DNA from: Nageia nagi
Lineage: Eukaryota; Pinophyta
Length of the DNA: 64,000 nt
Assembly (NCBI GenBank): GCA_050084985.1
Contig: JBITNC010000001.1
Span: forward strand, 129,332,001 to 129,396,000
Direction: 5' to 3'
Shown here: positions 44,266 to 55,200 of the stretch, in pieces
Numbering within the stretch: the stretch's first letter is position 1
Layout of the letters: each line of letters starts with the position of its first letter
Notes under the pieces: generated by a model
Seen by the model: only the letters and a program-made list of their open reading frames with translations
The model's database searches: none
Told to the model about the DNA's origin: nothing
Made by a program: the position numbers and the translations under genes

Positions 44266-45487
44266 TTAGGAGTGTGAGGTAAACTCAAATGAGTATCTTT
44301 TCCTTGTAATTTGAATTATGGAGATAAGATTCATCCTTAGTTTAGGCACATAAAAGACATTATCAAGAGCCTTTCTATGAATCTTCACACTCCCTATTCC
44401 TTGAACATTAAGGATTGTATTATCACCTATCACAACTACATCCTTCTTATACTTATGAAAGTTTTCAAACTTATCCTTTTCATAACACATGTGATTAGTG
44501 CATCCTGAATCAACAATCCAATCATTTGAAATAGTTTGAGTCATTGAGTAGTAGGCAACAGTAGCAGCATGCTTGTTCTTCTTTTTATTATAGAAATTTT
44601 TCACATTTGCATTTCCCTTGCCTTTTTGAGTAAATTTCTTTTTACGACAATCATACTCTTTATGCCCAAAGATGCCACAAAAGTTACAATTTCCATCAAA
44701 CTTTTCCTTAGGTGTTGGATTGCTTGATCCAGCTTTGTCATTCCTTTGCTTGAAGTTGCCATTATTGTTGCCCTTTTTCTCATGCTTCCTGAAGGTAGAT
44801 GAGGATTTGTTATCTTTGAATTTATAATTATTGAACTTCTTCTTGAAAGGAGTTTTGGTTGCTCCTAGAGCAATGTTATTGTCCTTTAGAGAAAAGTTCA
44901 ACATTTTCTTATTCAAAGTTTCCTCATGCTTCAGAAGGAGTCTAGAAAGGTTATCAAGAGAGATGACATCTTCTTCATCATCGAGCCTAGTTTCCATAAC
45001 CATGACAAAGTTATTGAACTTTATAGAAAGGCTTTGAAGAATGATGAAGACCATGAACTCATCATTGATCCAGTTGCACCCACAGCCAACCAATTGTGTC
45101 TTGAGGTCAATGATTTTGTTCAAGTAAATAGAGGCACTTTCATCTTCACCTTGATGATATTGCAACAACTTTTGTAAGATAGTGAACCTTCTTGAAAATT
45201 TTGACCCAAGGTAAATTTTCTTCAGCCTATCCCAAGCTTCCTTTGCTGATGTTGAAGAAGAGATTATGAGAAGTATGTCATCTGAAACTGAACGATAAAT
45301 CATTGAGGTTGCTAACTCATTCTTTGAGTTGTAGATTTCAAGAGCCTTCTCATCTGTAGGAGTGACCAAGTCTTCATTAACTATTTGCCATAGCTTCCTT
45401 ACTTGTAACTCAACTTCCATACGAGGTTCCCATATATCAAAGTTGGAACCATAGAGTATATGCTTGGGTATGAAGGTTTCAACCATT
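44266..45487 (-). pseudogene. Ty1/copia gag and protease of element B
   Basis: The frame starts at MVETFIPKHILYGSNFDIW (45487), the usual copia gag start, although it is open to 45510. UBN2-type gag is followed by a basic region, a complete CCHC zinc knuckle CNFCGIFGHKEYDC (near 44690) and the protease active site DWIVDSGCTNHM (near 44510). It ends at a TAA (44266-44268), where the polyprotein would have read on into the pre-integrase region; a CAA-to-TAA change explains it. This ORF of about 406 codons is the best-preserved retrotransposon reading frame in the window. Confidence 0.92.
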
Positions 45488-45652
45488 GCTACACAAAAGT
45501 AAATAAGCAAGAAGAATGAATTAAATTTCTACAATTTACCATCTATACAAATCAAACATTAATAAGTAAACATGTCCCACATGTGCAAACTTATAAACCA
45601 AGATCTGTAGAAGGATAAAGTTGAGGTTGTTTTCTTGTATAGAATTAGGCCT

Positions 45653-45985
45653 TCACTTGGATGCCCACAGAGTGGAGCCCAAGTACTACCAGTCCTCAAC
45701 CAGTTCACCTTGGTCAGTAATATACTCTCTCAAGGAGAAGTACCAACTATTTTCCAAGGATCTAATGTATCTTGGATCGGCCATTTTAATTATCTTATTT
45801 AAGGTTTTCAGTTTTCCTCCTAGGTTATCAGGATAATCCTTGAATGGACGTGCGGACATGTGGTATCACTACACACATGCCTATCCAGCTAATAGAGTTA
45901 TGTCCAATCCAACAGAGGTCTTAGGGGCAATTAAGATAGATTTATCACCACTTGGTTCTTCAGACTCAAAAGGCTCCAGTCTGCC
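45653..45985 (-). pseudogene. Unrecognised coding-like segment in element B leader
   Basis: One minus-strand frame reads EPSGDKSILIAPKTSVGLDI, then (after stops) MSARPFKDYPDNLGGKLKTL and ADPRYIRSLENSWYFSLREY, ending at a TGA near 45653. It is open for about 110 codons apart from TAG, TAG, TGA and TAG, all reachable by one C-to-T change. Composition looks protein-coding and unlike retrotransposon genes. I do not recognise the family. It lies just upstream of gag and may be a third captured host fragment or an element-specific ORF. Confidence 0.45.
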
Positions 45986-47156
45986 CTGTCCTCACCTCAT
46001 GGCTCCCCAAACAAGTCATGTTGTGGAAAAGTACATGCGGATGTGTTCATTTTAGGGGTTACTTTCAATATTTTGCATTTTGCAAGTATAAAGCAATTGT
46101 GCAAAAATATAAAGTAAAGTAAAAAATACATCATCCACAAGAACTTGAAACCTTAAGAGTCCAATGGGTTTTGTACTAACCCCTAAAGGTCATTTTACAT
46201 TTTGCATACTTTGCTCAAGTTCATAAATTCATTCAAACACTTTAATGAATTTAAAAAAAGGCTAAGTCCTACTTAGCATTAATCCATAACTTAAACATGC
46301 ATTATTCCATGACTTAAAAATTAAGTAATAAACATGCATCATGCATTATTTAACTTAAAATTTTAAGTACTAAGCATGCTTTATTCCTAACAAGGTTAAG
46401 AGGCATGCATTACAAATTTAGCATGCAAGATCTAGTTAAAGTTTTAAGTAAAAAAAATATACAAATTCTCCCCTTTTTTTTACTTAAGATTTTATCCCTA
46501 AAACTTGTATGGTAAAAAAATTGTCTTTTAAGTATGCATTTTAAAAATTCTCTTGTTCACTTAAAAAATAGCATACTTAGATTACCTTAGCAAAAATTTT
46601 TACTAAAAATGTTTTGCCTAAGTAAATTACCATACTTAGAGAAAAAAAATGCTAAGAGATTGACATTCTAGAAATTGCATGTGCACTTTAGTAAATAAAA
46701 AATACAATTTTGAGTAAGCAAAGTTTAACTTAAAAAAATATTCACTACTTTCCAAGTCTGCAAGAATTAAATGGAAAAAGAGGAGACCCATACCCCTACT
46801 ACATGCATATTTAATGCTACTTTTACCTCAAGCATTCCAAGTCAAAAAAATAAATGCTTTTAGTTAAAAAAAATGATGGCTACCCTTCCCTTACCAAGAA
46901 GGAGTATACACTGCCTCTTGGAAGTAATTAAACAAGGACATAAAAAATCAAACCCCCTCCTTAGTTGGTAAAAAAAAATTAAATGCATGTTTGTACTTAA
47001 AAAAGATGACCCCCCCTTTTTCTTCTACCAAGAAGAGCATACGTTGCTTTTGGAAGTGCATTTAAAGAAGGTAAAAAGTAGTCAACAAAAAAATTAAATG
47101 CACATAGTTAAGGGAGGAGAAGAGGGTTGCATAGGAAACATCCAGCAGGTGACAGT
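45986..47156 (-). other. Element B leader, AT-rich part
   Basis: Homopolymer-rich sequence (A and T runs, 46440-47000) with no gene recognised. Confidence 0.5.
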
Positions 47157-47360
47157 TTAGAATCCTTCACGATCGGACTTACCACTTCCTCAGACCCCTC
47201 CCAGTTGACAGACAAGCTTGAGAGCGGTGAGAGGGTCCTCATTCCATGCAGCTTCCAACAAAGAAACGAGCCTGTGAGTTGGAGTGTTGAGCACAACATG
47301 GAAGAAAAAGTCAAGGCAGGTGTCACCTGATGATAACTAGATTGCAGAGATATTCTCCTT
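47157..47360 (-). pseudogene. Captured host gene fragment: DUF2828 family
   Basis: The minus-strand frame from 47360 reads KENISAI, a stop, LSSGDTCLDFFFHVVLNTPT, EAAWNEDPLTALKLVCQLGG, a stop where relatives have arginine, then GSGKSDREGF and a TAA. This matches the N-terminal block of plant DUF2828 proteins (LSSGNPCLDFFFHVVP..., D-P-L-T-A-L-K-L-V-C, G-V-R-G-T-G-K-S-D-x-E-G-F). About 68 codons in a single frame. It is in sense orientation relative to element B and has no counterpart in copia elements, so it is host sequence picked up by the element. Confidence 0.75.
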
Positions 47361-48102
47361 CACCAGTCTGCCATAGTAGGGGGGGCTATGGTAGGTTAGG
47401 CAGAGGGAGCTCATGCATCTCTATCCCAAGCCTCTTAGATTGTATGTCAAATGCCTGTAGAGGTTTGAGCATTGGATCTTACTCTATTTTGAGCAAATTC
47501 ATAATCATGCCAAGCATATGTGGAGGTTTGAGTAATTCATGCATAGCAATTGTCTATTGAAGGTAATATTCCTTTATGTATTTTCCAGTTTGGTGATCAA
47601 CAAATAGGTTAAAGTTAGGTGATTTTTGTAAAATTGAGAAGCACATAGTACAGCTGAATTCCAAGAAAGGCCATTCTTGCTATCCTATCAAGCTCAAAAT
47701 TTAGATTTTTAGCATATATAATGAAAGGAAAAAGTTCTCCTTGGGACTTCCAAGTCTCTGTTTGTTAAACTATGTGAGGATGCAGAGATGTGATTTGTTT
47801 GACAAGATGCTGATGTAGATACAGTTTTGTGGACTTTGCCACCAGTTTGCCCACCCATTACCTCACAGGATTCTAATTTAATTCACATAAAATGGAATAA
47901 AATCTTAGAGATAAGCCATTACACCTTGGTATCATGCCAAACCCCCGCTCTCAAACTTCAATATTTCCAACGATCCATGAAAGAGGAAGAGAGGAGGTAG
48001 GTGTTCAGAGATAGGAGTTGTGGTGAAGTTGGCTGGCATGTACGTCTCATGGGAAAATGAGAGGAATCAGAATCTTGAGGTCAAGAGTTCAAGCCTTCTT
48101 AC
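47361..48102 (-). other. Element B leader between the two captured fragments
   Basis: No gene recognised. A possible 5' splice site (AG|GTAAG on the minus strand at 48103/48102) ends the chalcone-isomerase-like fragment, so some of this may be captured intron. Confidence 0.4.
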
Positions 48103-48320
48103 CTACTCTCAAAGATGTGCATCATCTATATCTTTCAAATAGAGACCCACAGCATAGGCTCAGGCTTTAGCAAATTTACACTATCTGAGCATACATCGAA
48201 TAGCTGTGTCGAGGAGCGCATATTCTTCTTTAACATGAGGGAATTTGATGCTAGTGAATGGTTCCTTCACTGCTTCACCATGCACATTTGGAGGAGATTC
48301 ACACAGAGCTACAAACAATT
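48103..48320 (-). pseudogene. Captured host gene fragment: chalcone-isomerase-like / fatty-acid-binding protein
   Basis: A single minus-strand frame reads EAVKEPFTSIKFPHVKEEYA, LLDTAIRCMLR, stop, CKFAKA, stop, AYAVGLYLKDIDDAHL. The order S-I-K-F-P, L-L-x-T-x-I-R, K-x-A-x-A-Y-A-V-G-L-Y fits the start of the chalcone-isomerase fold (PF02431), most like the non-catalytic fatty-acid-binding/CHI-like group. The two stops are TAG and TGA where glutamine and arginine are expected. It is in sense orientation in the element B leader. The family call is from motif memory and less certain than DUF2828. Confidence 0.5.
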
Positions 48321-48924
48321 TTTTTATTAAAATTAGGGCTGCTACTGCGCTTGGCAGAGGAGGGCGAGGGCGAGAGAGAGGGCGAGGAGTAGGGGTGGCT
48401 GCGTTCTTCTCCCCTTTTTTTTTAATTTTTTTTAATAAATTACATATTTTAAAAAACTATTTCCCCCATATTTGCTTTAAATAAATTGCCTCTAAAAATT
48501 ATTTCCCTCTATTTGCTTTAAAATTTTTGCAAAAATTTAGAGAAAAATAAAGTATTATGTAAGTATTACACCTTGGCAATGCTTGTAATAGAGTTATTAA
48601 TCAATGCTACTAACAAACAAAATGTTAGTAAAAATATTTGCATTACATAGTATCCTCTTAAAAGGTATGTCATGTATTAAGCATTTTGTAAAAAAAATGC
48701 TACTAACATAAGAGGGTAGTAAAAAAAATTGCTTGCATTGCTATTTTGATCATATTTTGCAAAAATAAGCTCCAATATCTCATAAAATGTGTTAGTATCT
48801 AATGCAATAATCCATAAGATAACCAAATTAGGAGGAAATTTATACCTTCTCTTAAAATTTACCTCAACAAGACTTTAAAATTGAAGGAATAAGAGCTTCC
48901 ACACCAAGAAAAAGAGCTTCCACA
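48321..48924 (-). other. Element B leader, 5' part
   Basis: AT-rich, with a GA-rich patch on the plus strand at about 48355-48400 (GAGGGCGAGGGCGAGAGAGA). No gene. Confidence 0.5.
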
Positions 48925-48926
48925 CC

Positions 48927-48942
48927 AAGCTCTGATACCAAT
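48927..48942 (-). other. Primer binding site of element B (initiator Met tRNA)
   Basis: Minus strand reads TGGTATCAGAGCTTGG starting within a few bases of the 5' LTR, the standard plant copia site. Confidence 0.93.
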
Positions 48943-49431
48943 TGAAGGAATTAGACCTACTCTAATCCTCAAGGTCCAAGACTATAGGAAACTCAATCAT
49001 ACAACATCTAAAGCTAATAACACCATTCACACAAGATAATACAAATATAATGTGGTTCCTCCCTCCTTGGGAGTACATCCACAACTAGTTCTCAATTCTC
49101 AATCTATGCACCTCTTACTACAATTCTCTTTCTCTCCTACACAAACTAGTAGAGTAATCTTACTCCAAAACTTAGTTATGTTTCAAGAGGAGAGGCCCTC
49201 TATTTATAGCATGAGAGCACCTCCCTAACCTCCCTTTAACCCAAGGGTAAGGTTAGGGTTACAATAAATGTATCACCTAACTTTAACCTACCAACTAACC
49301 CCATGGTAAGGTCAAAGTCTACATAATAAAGAATTCAATTAATCCCTTAAGGTATCTACATATCCTTTAAGTGATTAATTGAATTTACAAGGAGTTTATA
49401 TATTCACAATATTTCATTACAAATTCTAACA
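48943..49431 (-). mobile_element. 5' LTR of element B
   Basis: 489 bp with a minus-strand TATA box TATAAATA (49201-49208). Seven differences from 40126-40614, six of them at otherwise isolated positions. Confidence 0.95.
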
Positions 49432-49436
49432 TAATG

Positions 49437-50035
49437 TTCCTCCAAGTAGTCTATCTACAAAACTAATTTATCATGATAGTGGCCTTATCATCAATCTTGA
49501 TGATAATGATGATGAAAGAGAAGTAGTTTTAGTTTTGAGCTTCCCACCCAAGCCAGATGTTAACTCTAGATGACCTAAATATTATAAAAATATATTACAA
49601 GATTCACATATAAGTGCTCTACTTAACACTTTTAAATATATACCAAGTACATGTAATATAACTGATGAAAGAACATACATGGCTTGTGAGGAAGTGAATT
49701 TGTCATTTATGAGAACAATGTTGAATTATCCTAAACTTAATATAGTTCCTAAGGATCATGATATATTACATTAAAAATCAACCATAGATGCTTTAATGAA
49801 GAATGATGTGTGAAAGCTAGTAGATATTCTACCTAGTAAGAATCCTATTAGATGTAAATGTATGTTCAAAATGAAGTATAAAGTTGATAGAATATTTGAC
49901 AAGCATAAGGCCAAATTAGTTGCCAAAGGATATGCCTAATAAAAGAATTTAATATTCAATGTTTTGAATTCCAAAAACTACTATCTGCCTACTTTTTACC
50001 TAACAAATTTATTACTTTGGAATAATATTATTGAG
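49437..50035 (+). pseudogene. Ty1/copia RT remnant (element A, resumed)
   Basis: After removing N and B the reading continues from the integrase end at 22504. Readable blocks: NVPPSSLSTKLIYHDSGLII (49437 on), STIDALMKNDVWKLVDILPS (near 49785) and IFDKHKAKLVAKGYA (near 49890), followed by TAA where glutamine is usual. These are the linker and first RT block of copia. It is cut off by the LTR of element F at 50036. Confidence 0.7.
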
Positions 50036-51311
50036 TGTTGAATGCTCAAAGATCTAATCTTTAGACTATGATAGATATGATTTTGTACTCCATCATGGAT
50101 GCCCATACTTCTCTTTGAATTTTTGGGTGCTTCATTTATGTTTGTGTTTACTTCTTTAAGTGGATTTGTAATCCCTCAGTTCTCATGGAGTCTTCAACAC
50201 TCCATTTTTTTCTTGTATAAATAGGGATATCATTTCCCATTCTAGATTATGCTCCTTATATAATGTTATGTTGCCATTTTTTCTTTAATATAAAGCATTA
50301 ATATTTTCTCTATAATACCTTGTTGTTGTGTGGTGTGTTTTTTCTTTTCAAAGCTTATATGCATGAGAAAACACTTGTAGAGCTTCAAAGAATTATGTTA
50401 TATCTATTACAATATGATATTCATGTATTATGGATCATTTTAGCTATATGGGTATCTCTTAGATTTCCATTTTAAGCAATAGTTTTTGATATTTTTGTGA
50501 TTGTATCAAACTACCTTATTTTGGATCAGTTTGCCTTTAGGAGATAGAACTTTCATTTTAGATATCCCTCTTATGTGATTAATTTTTTATTAGATATTTG
50601 ATTTTAATACCTTTCCAATCATATATAATTTCTCATACTTTGTTAGTAGAACACACTCAGAAGTCACAAACTACAAACCTATTTTTTCATAGTCTTGCTT
50701 AGTGAGCTTTGGGAGTATTTTACTTTGAGCTCACTTTTGACCCATCCTTCTTGATATTTCCCCATACCTTCATTGTTGGATAGAAAATTTTATTTTAATT
50801 AATTTTATAGTTCATAATGCTAGGTTTCATTAATATCTAGCCAAGTTACAACCCTCCAAATTTGGTCCTATAAACTATCAATTTTTTTTGGAATTTCCAA
50901 CTAACTCAGAATGTTTAGTTTTCTCAAAAAATTCTAACTTTCTTGCAATTTGGTAGAGTTCAAGTATATGGAACTCAGGTAAAGTATGATAGAGTTAGGT
51001 TTTTAACTTTCTTGCACTTTGAGAAAGTTCTAGTTGACCAAAAAATCTTGGAACCCTAACATTTTCACATTTTGTACTATTTTTCTAGCTTAACAAAGTT
51101 ATTATACATTTGGAAACTTCAAATTCACTTTTTGGTAGATTTGAAAGTCCATTTTATACATGTGAATAACCATTGGAAATATATTTTCATCATGTATTGA
51201 ACTATAAGGTTAAATTCATATTTTGGATATTTTTAGGTTATCTAAAATTTCCTAAAAGTATGGAGTCTCTATTTCTTCATTTGATCTAAGAACTTGTGTC
51301 TAGGAATATCA
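50036..51311 (+). mobile_element. Probable 5' LTR of copia element F
   Basis: Starts TGTTGAATGCTCAAAGATC within element A, contains a TATA box (TATAAATAGGG near 50216) and ends near 51311 shortly before a primer binding site TGGTATTAGAGC (51322-51333), which is the initiator-Met site with one C-to-T change. The 3' partner would lie beyond the window, so the length of about 1.28 kb is an estimate. Confidence 0.6.
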
Positions 51312-51456
51312 AATCTTTAATTGGTATTAGAGCTTGGAGCCTTGAGCCTCCAAATATTTAGTTGGTATTATATCCATTATATTCTATTAAGTTGAATGAT
51401 TTCTATGAATGAAATTTCATTATAGTTATAGATCCTTTTGTTTAGTGGAGAACACT

Positions 51457-52300
51457 ATGAATACTAGAGCATCCTGATGCAAACCTTTCTCATCTTACAA
51501 AATTTGTGGAGTCTTGTTTCTCAAGGATATGTTGAACCTAATGTTGTAACCTTTACTACACTTATAATATATGAAAGAAAGGAGCTCTTGGAGACCCAAA
51601 AGAAGGATACCAAAGATTTATTTTCTATACAAAGTGGGATAAATGTTATCATCTTTCCTAAGATTACAAAGTGTAGATTTGAGAGTGCCTATAAAGGATC
51701 ATCCAGATTCATAGTAGCCAAGCTATAGCTCTTGCATAAAGAGTTCAAATCCTTTCAAATGTAATATGTTGAGATTATTGAAATCTTCATGAATATATTT
51801 CAATATTAAGTGAATGCTCTTCATTCACATGGTGAGTAACTTGGTGACATTTGGATTATTGAGAAGGTGTTGAGAAGCCTTCTCCAGAGTTTTGATCCTC
51901 TCACCATTGCAATTGAGGATTCTAGATATTTAACTCAACTCACTCTTCTAGAATTACTTGAAATCCTATAAACATGTGATCATAAAATCCAAGATAAAGC
52001 TAAGAACCTAGACCAAGCATTCCAAGGAAAACTCCAGATGAATGATTAACCTTCTACTTCCTCAAGTTCAAAATCTACTTTAAGACATTATGAAAAAGGT
52101 CACAATGGTAGAGCTAATGGAAGAAGCATTCATGGTAGAGGAAGATATTGGTCAACCAATCAAAACTAGAGCTCAACCTGCAAGTATTCTAAATTTTATG
52201 GAAAGGATGGTCACACAAAATAGTATTGCTTTTGAAAGAAGTAGCAAAAATCCCACTATAATGAAAAGAATGATATTGGTAAAGTCTTCTTAACCCATAA
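51457..52300 (+). pseudogene. Ty1/copia gag remnant (element F)
   Basis: From MNTRAS at 51457. VSQGYVEPNVVTFTTL and TKDLFSIQSGINVIIFPKIT (51520-51670) are UBN2-type gag; LRSLLQSFDPLTIAIEDSRY near 51870 is the C-terminal gag block. A decayed knuckle region near 52150-52230 is followed by the protease. Stops and frameshifts throughout. Confidence 0.72.
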
Positions 52301-53742
52301 TAACTTTGAAGTTATTTATGACCATATTTGGGATCTAGATAGTGGATGCTCAAATCATATGACTTGGAAAAAATATTATTTACTCAACTTGAACAAAATG
52401 CTTCCAACAAAGTCTAGTTTGGTGAATATAATCAAGTTGATATTGTTAGAAAGGGTTCCATTGCTTTCAAAGCAAAGTCTGGAAAGATCCTGCATATGCA
52501 TGATACTTTGTATATTTCTAGGTTGAAGTTCAATTTTCTTAGCATTGGAAAAATGTGCATGAAAGACTCTATGTTAGTCTTTCAAAAGAATACCTATAGC
52601 ATCATTAATGAGGCCAACCAGTAAGTAATTGCAAAAATTCTCATATTTAAAAATCGTATGTATATGCTTAAGATGCTGATGGAAGTTAAATGCTTGAAAT
52701 CCACCACTAATCCTACTTGGTTGTGGTACCAAAGATGTGGCCACATCAATTTTAACTCACTTTATTAATTAACTAAGCTTGTTAGAGGTATGCCTACCTT
52801 GTCACTTCCATATGGTACTTTTTGTGAGAGTTGTATTTCTAGGAAGCAACATAAAGAGAAATTTCACTCCCACCCACATTATGCAAAGGCATATTTAGAT
52901 TTGGTGTATGCTAATATATATGGACCTATGTAGATTCCCACCTTGGTCAAATGCACGTATATGCTTAGTTTTACTAATGATTATTCCCAGATGAGTTGGT
53001 TGTATTTTTTTGCATTCTAAGTTAGATGCCTTTGACATGTTTTTCAATTTTAAGGCACTTGTTGAGAAGCATTCCAGATACCACCTCAAGAAGTTTTGGA
53101 TAAATAATGGTGGTGAATTCACTTCTAATAAGTTCAAGACCTTATGCAATGAACATGGGATCAAGCAGTAGTACACCACTACCTACACTCTATAGTATAA
53201 TGGAGTGGTAGAGAGGAAGAAGTGGATAGTTAATGAAATGGATCAAAGCATGATTAAGGAGATGGGAATGGAAAATAAATTATTAGGGGAGTTATGCACA
53301 TTACTATCTACATATTTAATCCCTAAACAACAAAGATTATGTAGCATTCAACCCCCCTATGAGGTTTGGTTTGGCAAGAAACCCAATCTCTTACATATTT
53401 GAATATTTGGCTCTACCTGTTATGTGCATGTGTCTAAGGAGAATGTGAAGAAATTGGATAACAAATTAATTAAATGTATCTTTGTGGGATACTCTGATGA
53501 GTCCAAAAAATTACTAGTGCTATGATCTAATTTCTTAGAATTTGCATATTAGTTGGAATGTGATTTTTCATGAATGGGGAGCATACATGAATGATTCTAA
53601 TGGCCTCGACATCACTTTAGTAATTAAGTAATCTAGTTTAGATAAGATGAATAAGCTATTATAGCCTAACCAACCTATAGATCCTTAATAAACCAACCTC
53701 TCTTTGGCTCCAACTCCTTCCAAGAGAAGGATTTCCAAAGAT
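52301..53742 (+). pseudogene. Ty1/copia protease and integrase remnant (element F)
   Basis: Protease WDLDSGCSNHMTWKKYY near 52330 keeps D-S-G. Pre-integrase LWYQRCGHINFNSL near 52722 and CESCISRKQHKEKF near 52825; integrase core AYLDLVYANIYGPM near 52890 and YEVWFGKKPNLLHI near 53360. Interrupted at 53748 by element C with duplication of CATCC; F resumes at 58826. Confidence 0.75.
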
Positions 53743-53747
53743 CATCC

Positions 53748-54280
53748 TGTTAGAAAATGGAGACTACAACCGGCTAGAAAATAGAGAGCAGTTTCTTTCT
53801 CGTTTTTCAGTTGCCAAGAAGCCATGACACCTGGTTATCAGTTATAGAAGGGTTGGGGGTTACCTAACAACCTTCCTGATCCAACTTGGGTTTAAGTTGG
53901 GTTAGTTTGTACCTATAAATAAGAGGCTTGAGTTGAGGCATGTAGTATTGTAGTTTTGACAGCAATTGTGAAGTAGATTGTGATTATTGAGAGAGAGATT
54001 GTAGTGAGGTTTTGTTGTAACTCCAAAGTGAAGATTGTAGCAAGGTTATACTACTGGTTTGTTACTTGGAGGACTTTGAAGAATGATATGCAAAAGGGTT
54101 GAAAGCTTCTCCGTGGATGTAGCCTACATTGGGTGAACCACGTTATCTCATGTCTCTCTTTATGTGATTGATGTTCATGGTTATTTGATTTCAGTAGTAT
54201 GCTTTGAATGTTGTTTCTTTTGCTAAGGAGTAAGAGAATTATTGATGCTCTTGCTTATATAAACTTATTAAATCCTAACA
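53748..54280 (+). mobile_element. 5' LTR of element C
   Basis: TGTTAGAAAATGGAGACTAC to AAATCCTAACA, with TATAAATA at 53914-53921. Confidence 0.96.
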
Positions 54281-54282
54281 AG

Positions 54283-54294
54283 TGGTATCAGAGC
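54283..54294 (+). other. Primer binding site of element C (initiator Met tRNA)
   Basis: TGGTATCAGAGC two bases after the 5' LTR. Confidence 0.95.
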
Positions 54295-54358
54295 TTGTTG
54301 TTGTGTTGGGATTTTGTTGGTGAATCTTGTGTGTAGATTGGAAACTAGGAAGAGCACT

Positions 54359-55200
54359 ATGGCAGAAGAAGGGAGGCTGAAGGTGGAAAGATTTAATGGG
54401 AAAGGTTTTTAGTTTTGGAAAATGCAAATGGAAGACTACCTCTACCAAAAGGATCTCTATCAACCTCTAGAAGATAAGAGTAAGAAACCCACTTCTATGA
54501 GTGATGAAGAATGGAACTTGTTGGATAGAAAGGCTTTGGGAGCTATAAGACTTTGTTTAAGTTCTAGTGTAGCTTTCAATATTTCCAATGAAAAAAATAC
54601 TAAAGGTGTAATGGATAAGCTTGCTAAAATGTATGAAAAACCATCTGCCTCAAACAAAGTATACTTAATGAAGAAATTGTTTAACATGAAGATGAATGAA
54701 GGTAGTTCAGTTCAGGACCATGTTAATGAATTCAACACAATCACAAATCAATTAACTTCAGTAAGTTTAGAATTTGAAGATGAAGTAAGGGCTTTGTTAA
54801 TTCTATGTTCACTTCCAGATAGTTGGAATAGCTTTGTTATGGCTGTTAGTAATTTTTCTTCTAATGCAAAATTGATCTTTGATGAAGTTGTTGGAACAAT
54901 TCTAAGTGAGGACATGAGGAGAAAGTCCACGGGAGAATGCTCCAATGCTGCTCTCACAGTAGAGGCAAGAGGAAGATCAAAGGAAAGAAGGAGAAGCAAG
55001 TCAAGAAGCAAATCGCAAGGAAGGTCAAAATCAAAAGGTAAAACTAAATTGGAATGTTGGCATTGTGGTAAAAAGGTCACATTAAAAGGGATTGTTGGAA
55101 TAGAAAAGGAAAAGAAAGTGAAAGTAGTAATTATAATAATGAAAGCACAAGTAACCAAGAGGCAAATATTGTTGGTGAATTAATTCAAGATGCTTTAATC
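54359..55200 (+). pseudogene. Ty1/copia gag of element C
   Basis: Starts MAEEGRLKVERFNGKGF at 54359; a TAG at 54410 replaces a likely glutamine, then FWKMQMEDYL continues to the zinc region. UBN2-type gag with a basic R/S/K-rich stretch (near 54970-55050). The zinc knuckle begins CWHCGKK; one A appears lost from the following A run near 55070, and the rest of the knuckle (GHIKRDCW) is in the next frame. The gag is nearly intact otherwise. Confidence 0.92.

Larger units (their letters stand above)
40126..49431 (-). mobile_element. Young Ty1/copia retrotransposon with captured host sequence (element B)
   Basis: Full-length element of 9306 bp with perfect TAATG duplications (40121-40125 and 49432-49436). 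The LTRs are 489 bp each and differ at seven positions (about 1.4%). Order on the minus strand: 5' LTR, initiator-Met primer binding site, an unusually long leader of about 3.4 kb with host-gene fragments, gag, protease, integrase, RT, RNase H, 48-bp tandem repeats, polypurine tract, 3' LTR. This is the youngest insertion in the window by LTR divergence. Nine in-frame stops and one 1-bp deletion disable the polyprotein. Confidence 0.95.

Noticed and set aside
54748-55158. Minus-strand open frame of 136 codons in element C gag
   Set aside because: Antisense of the gag basic region and zinc knuckle; composition is the complement of R/S/K codons.
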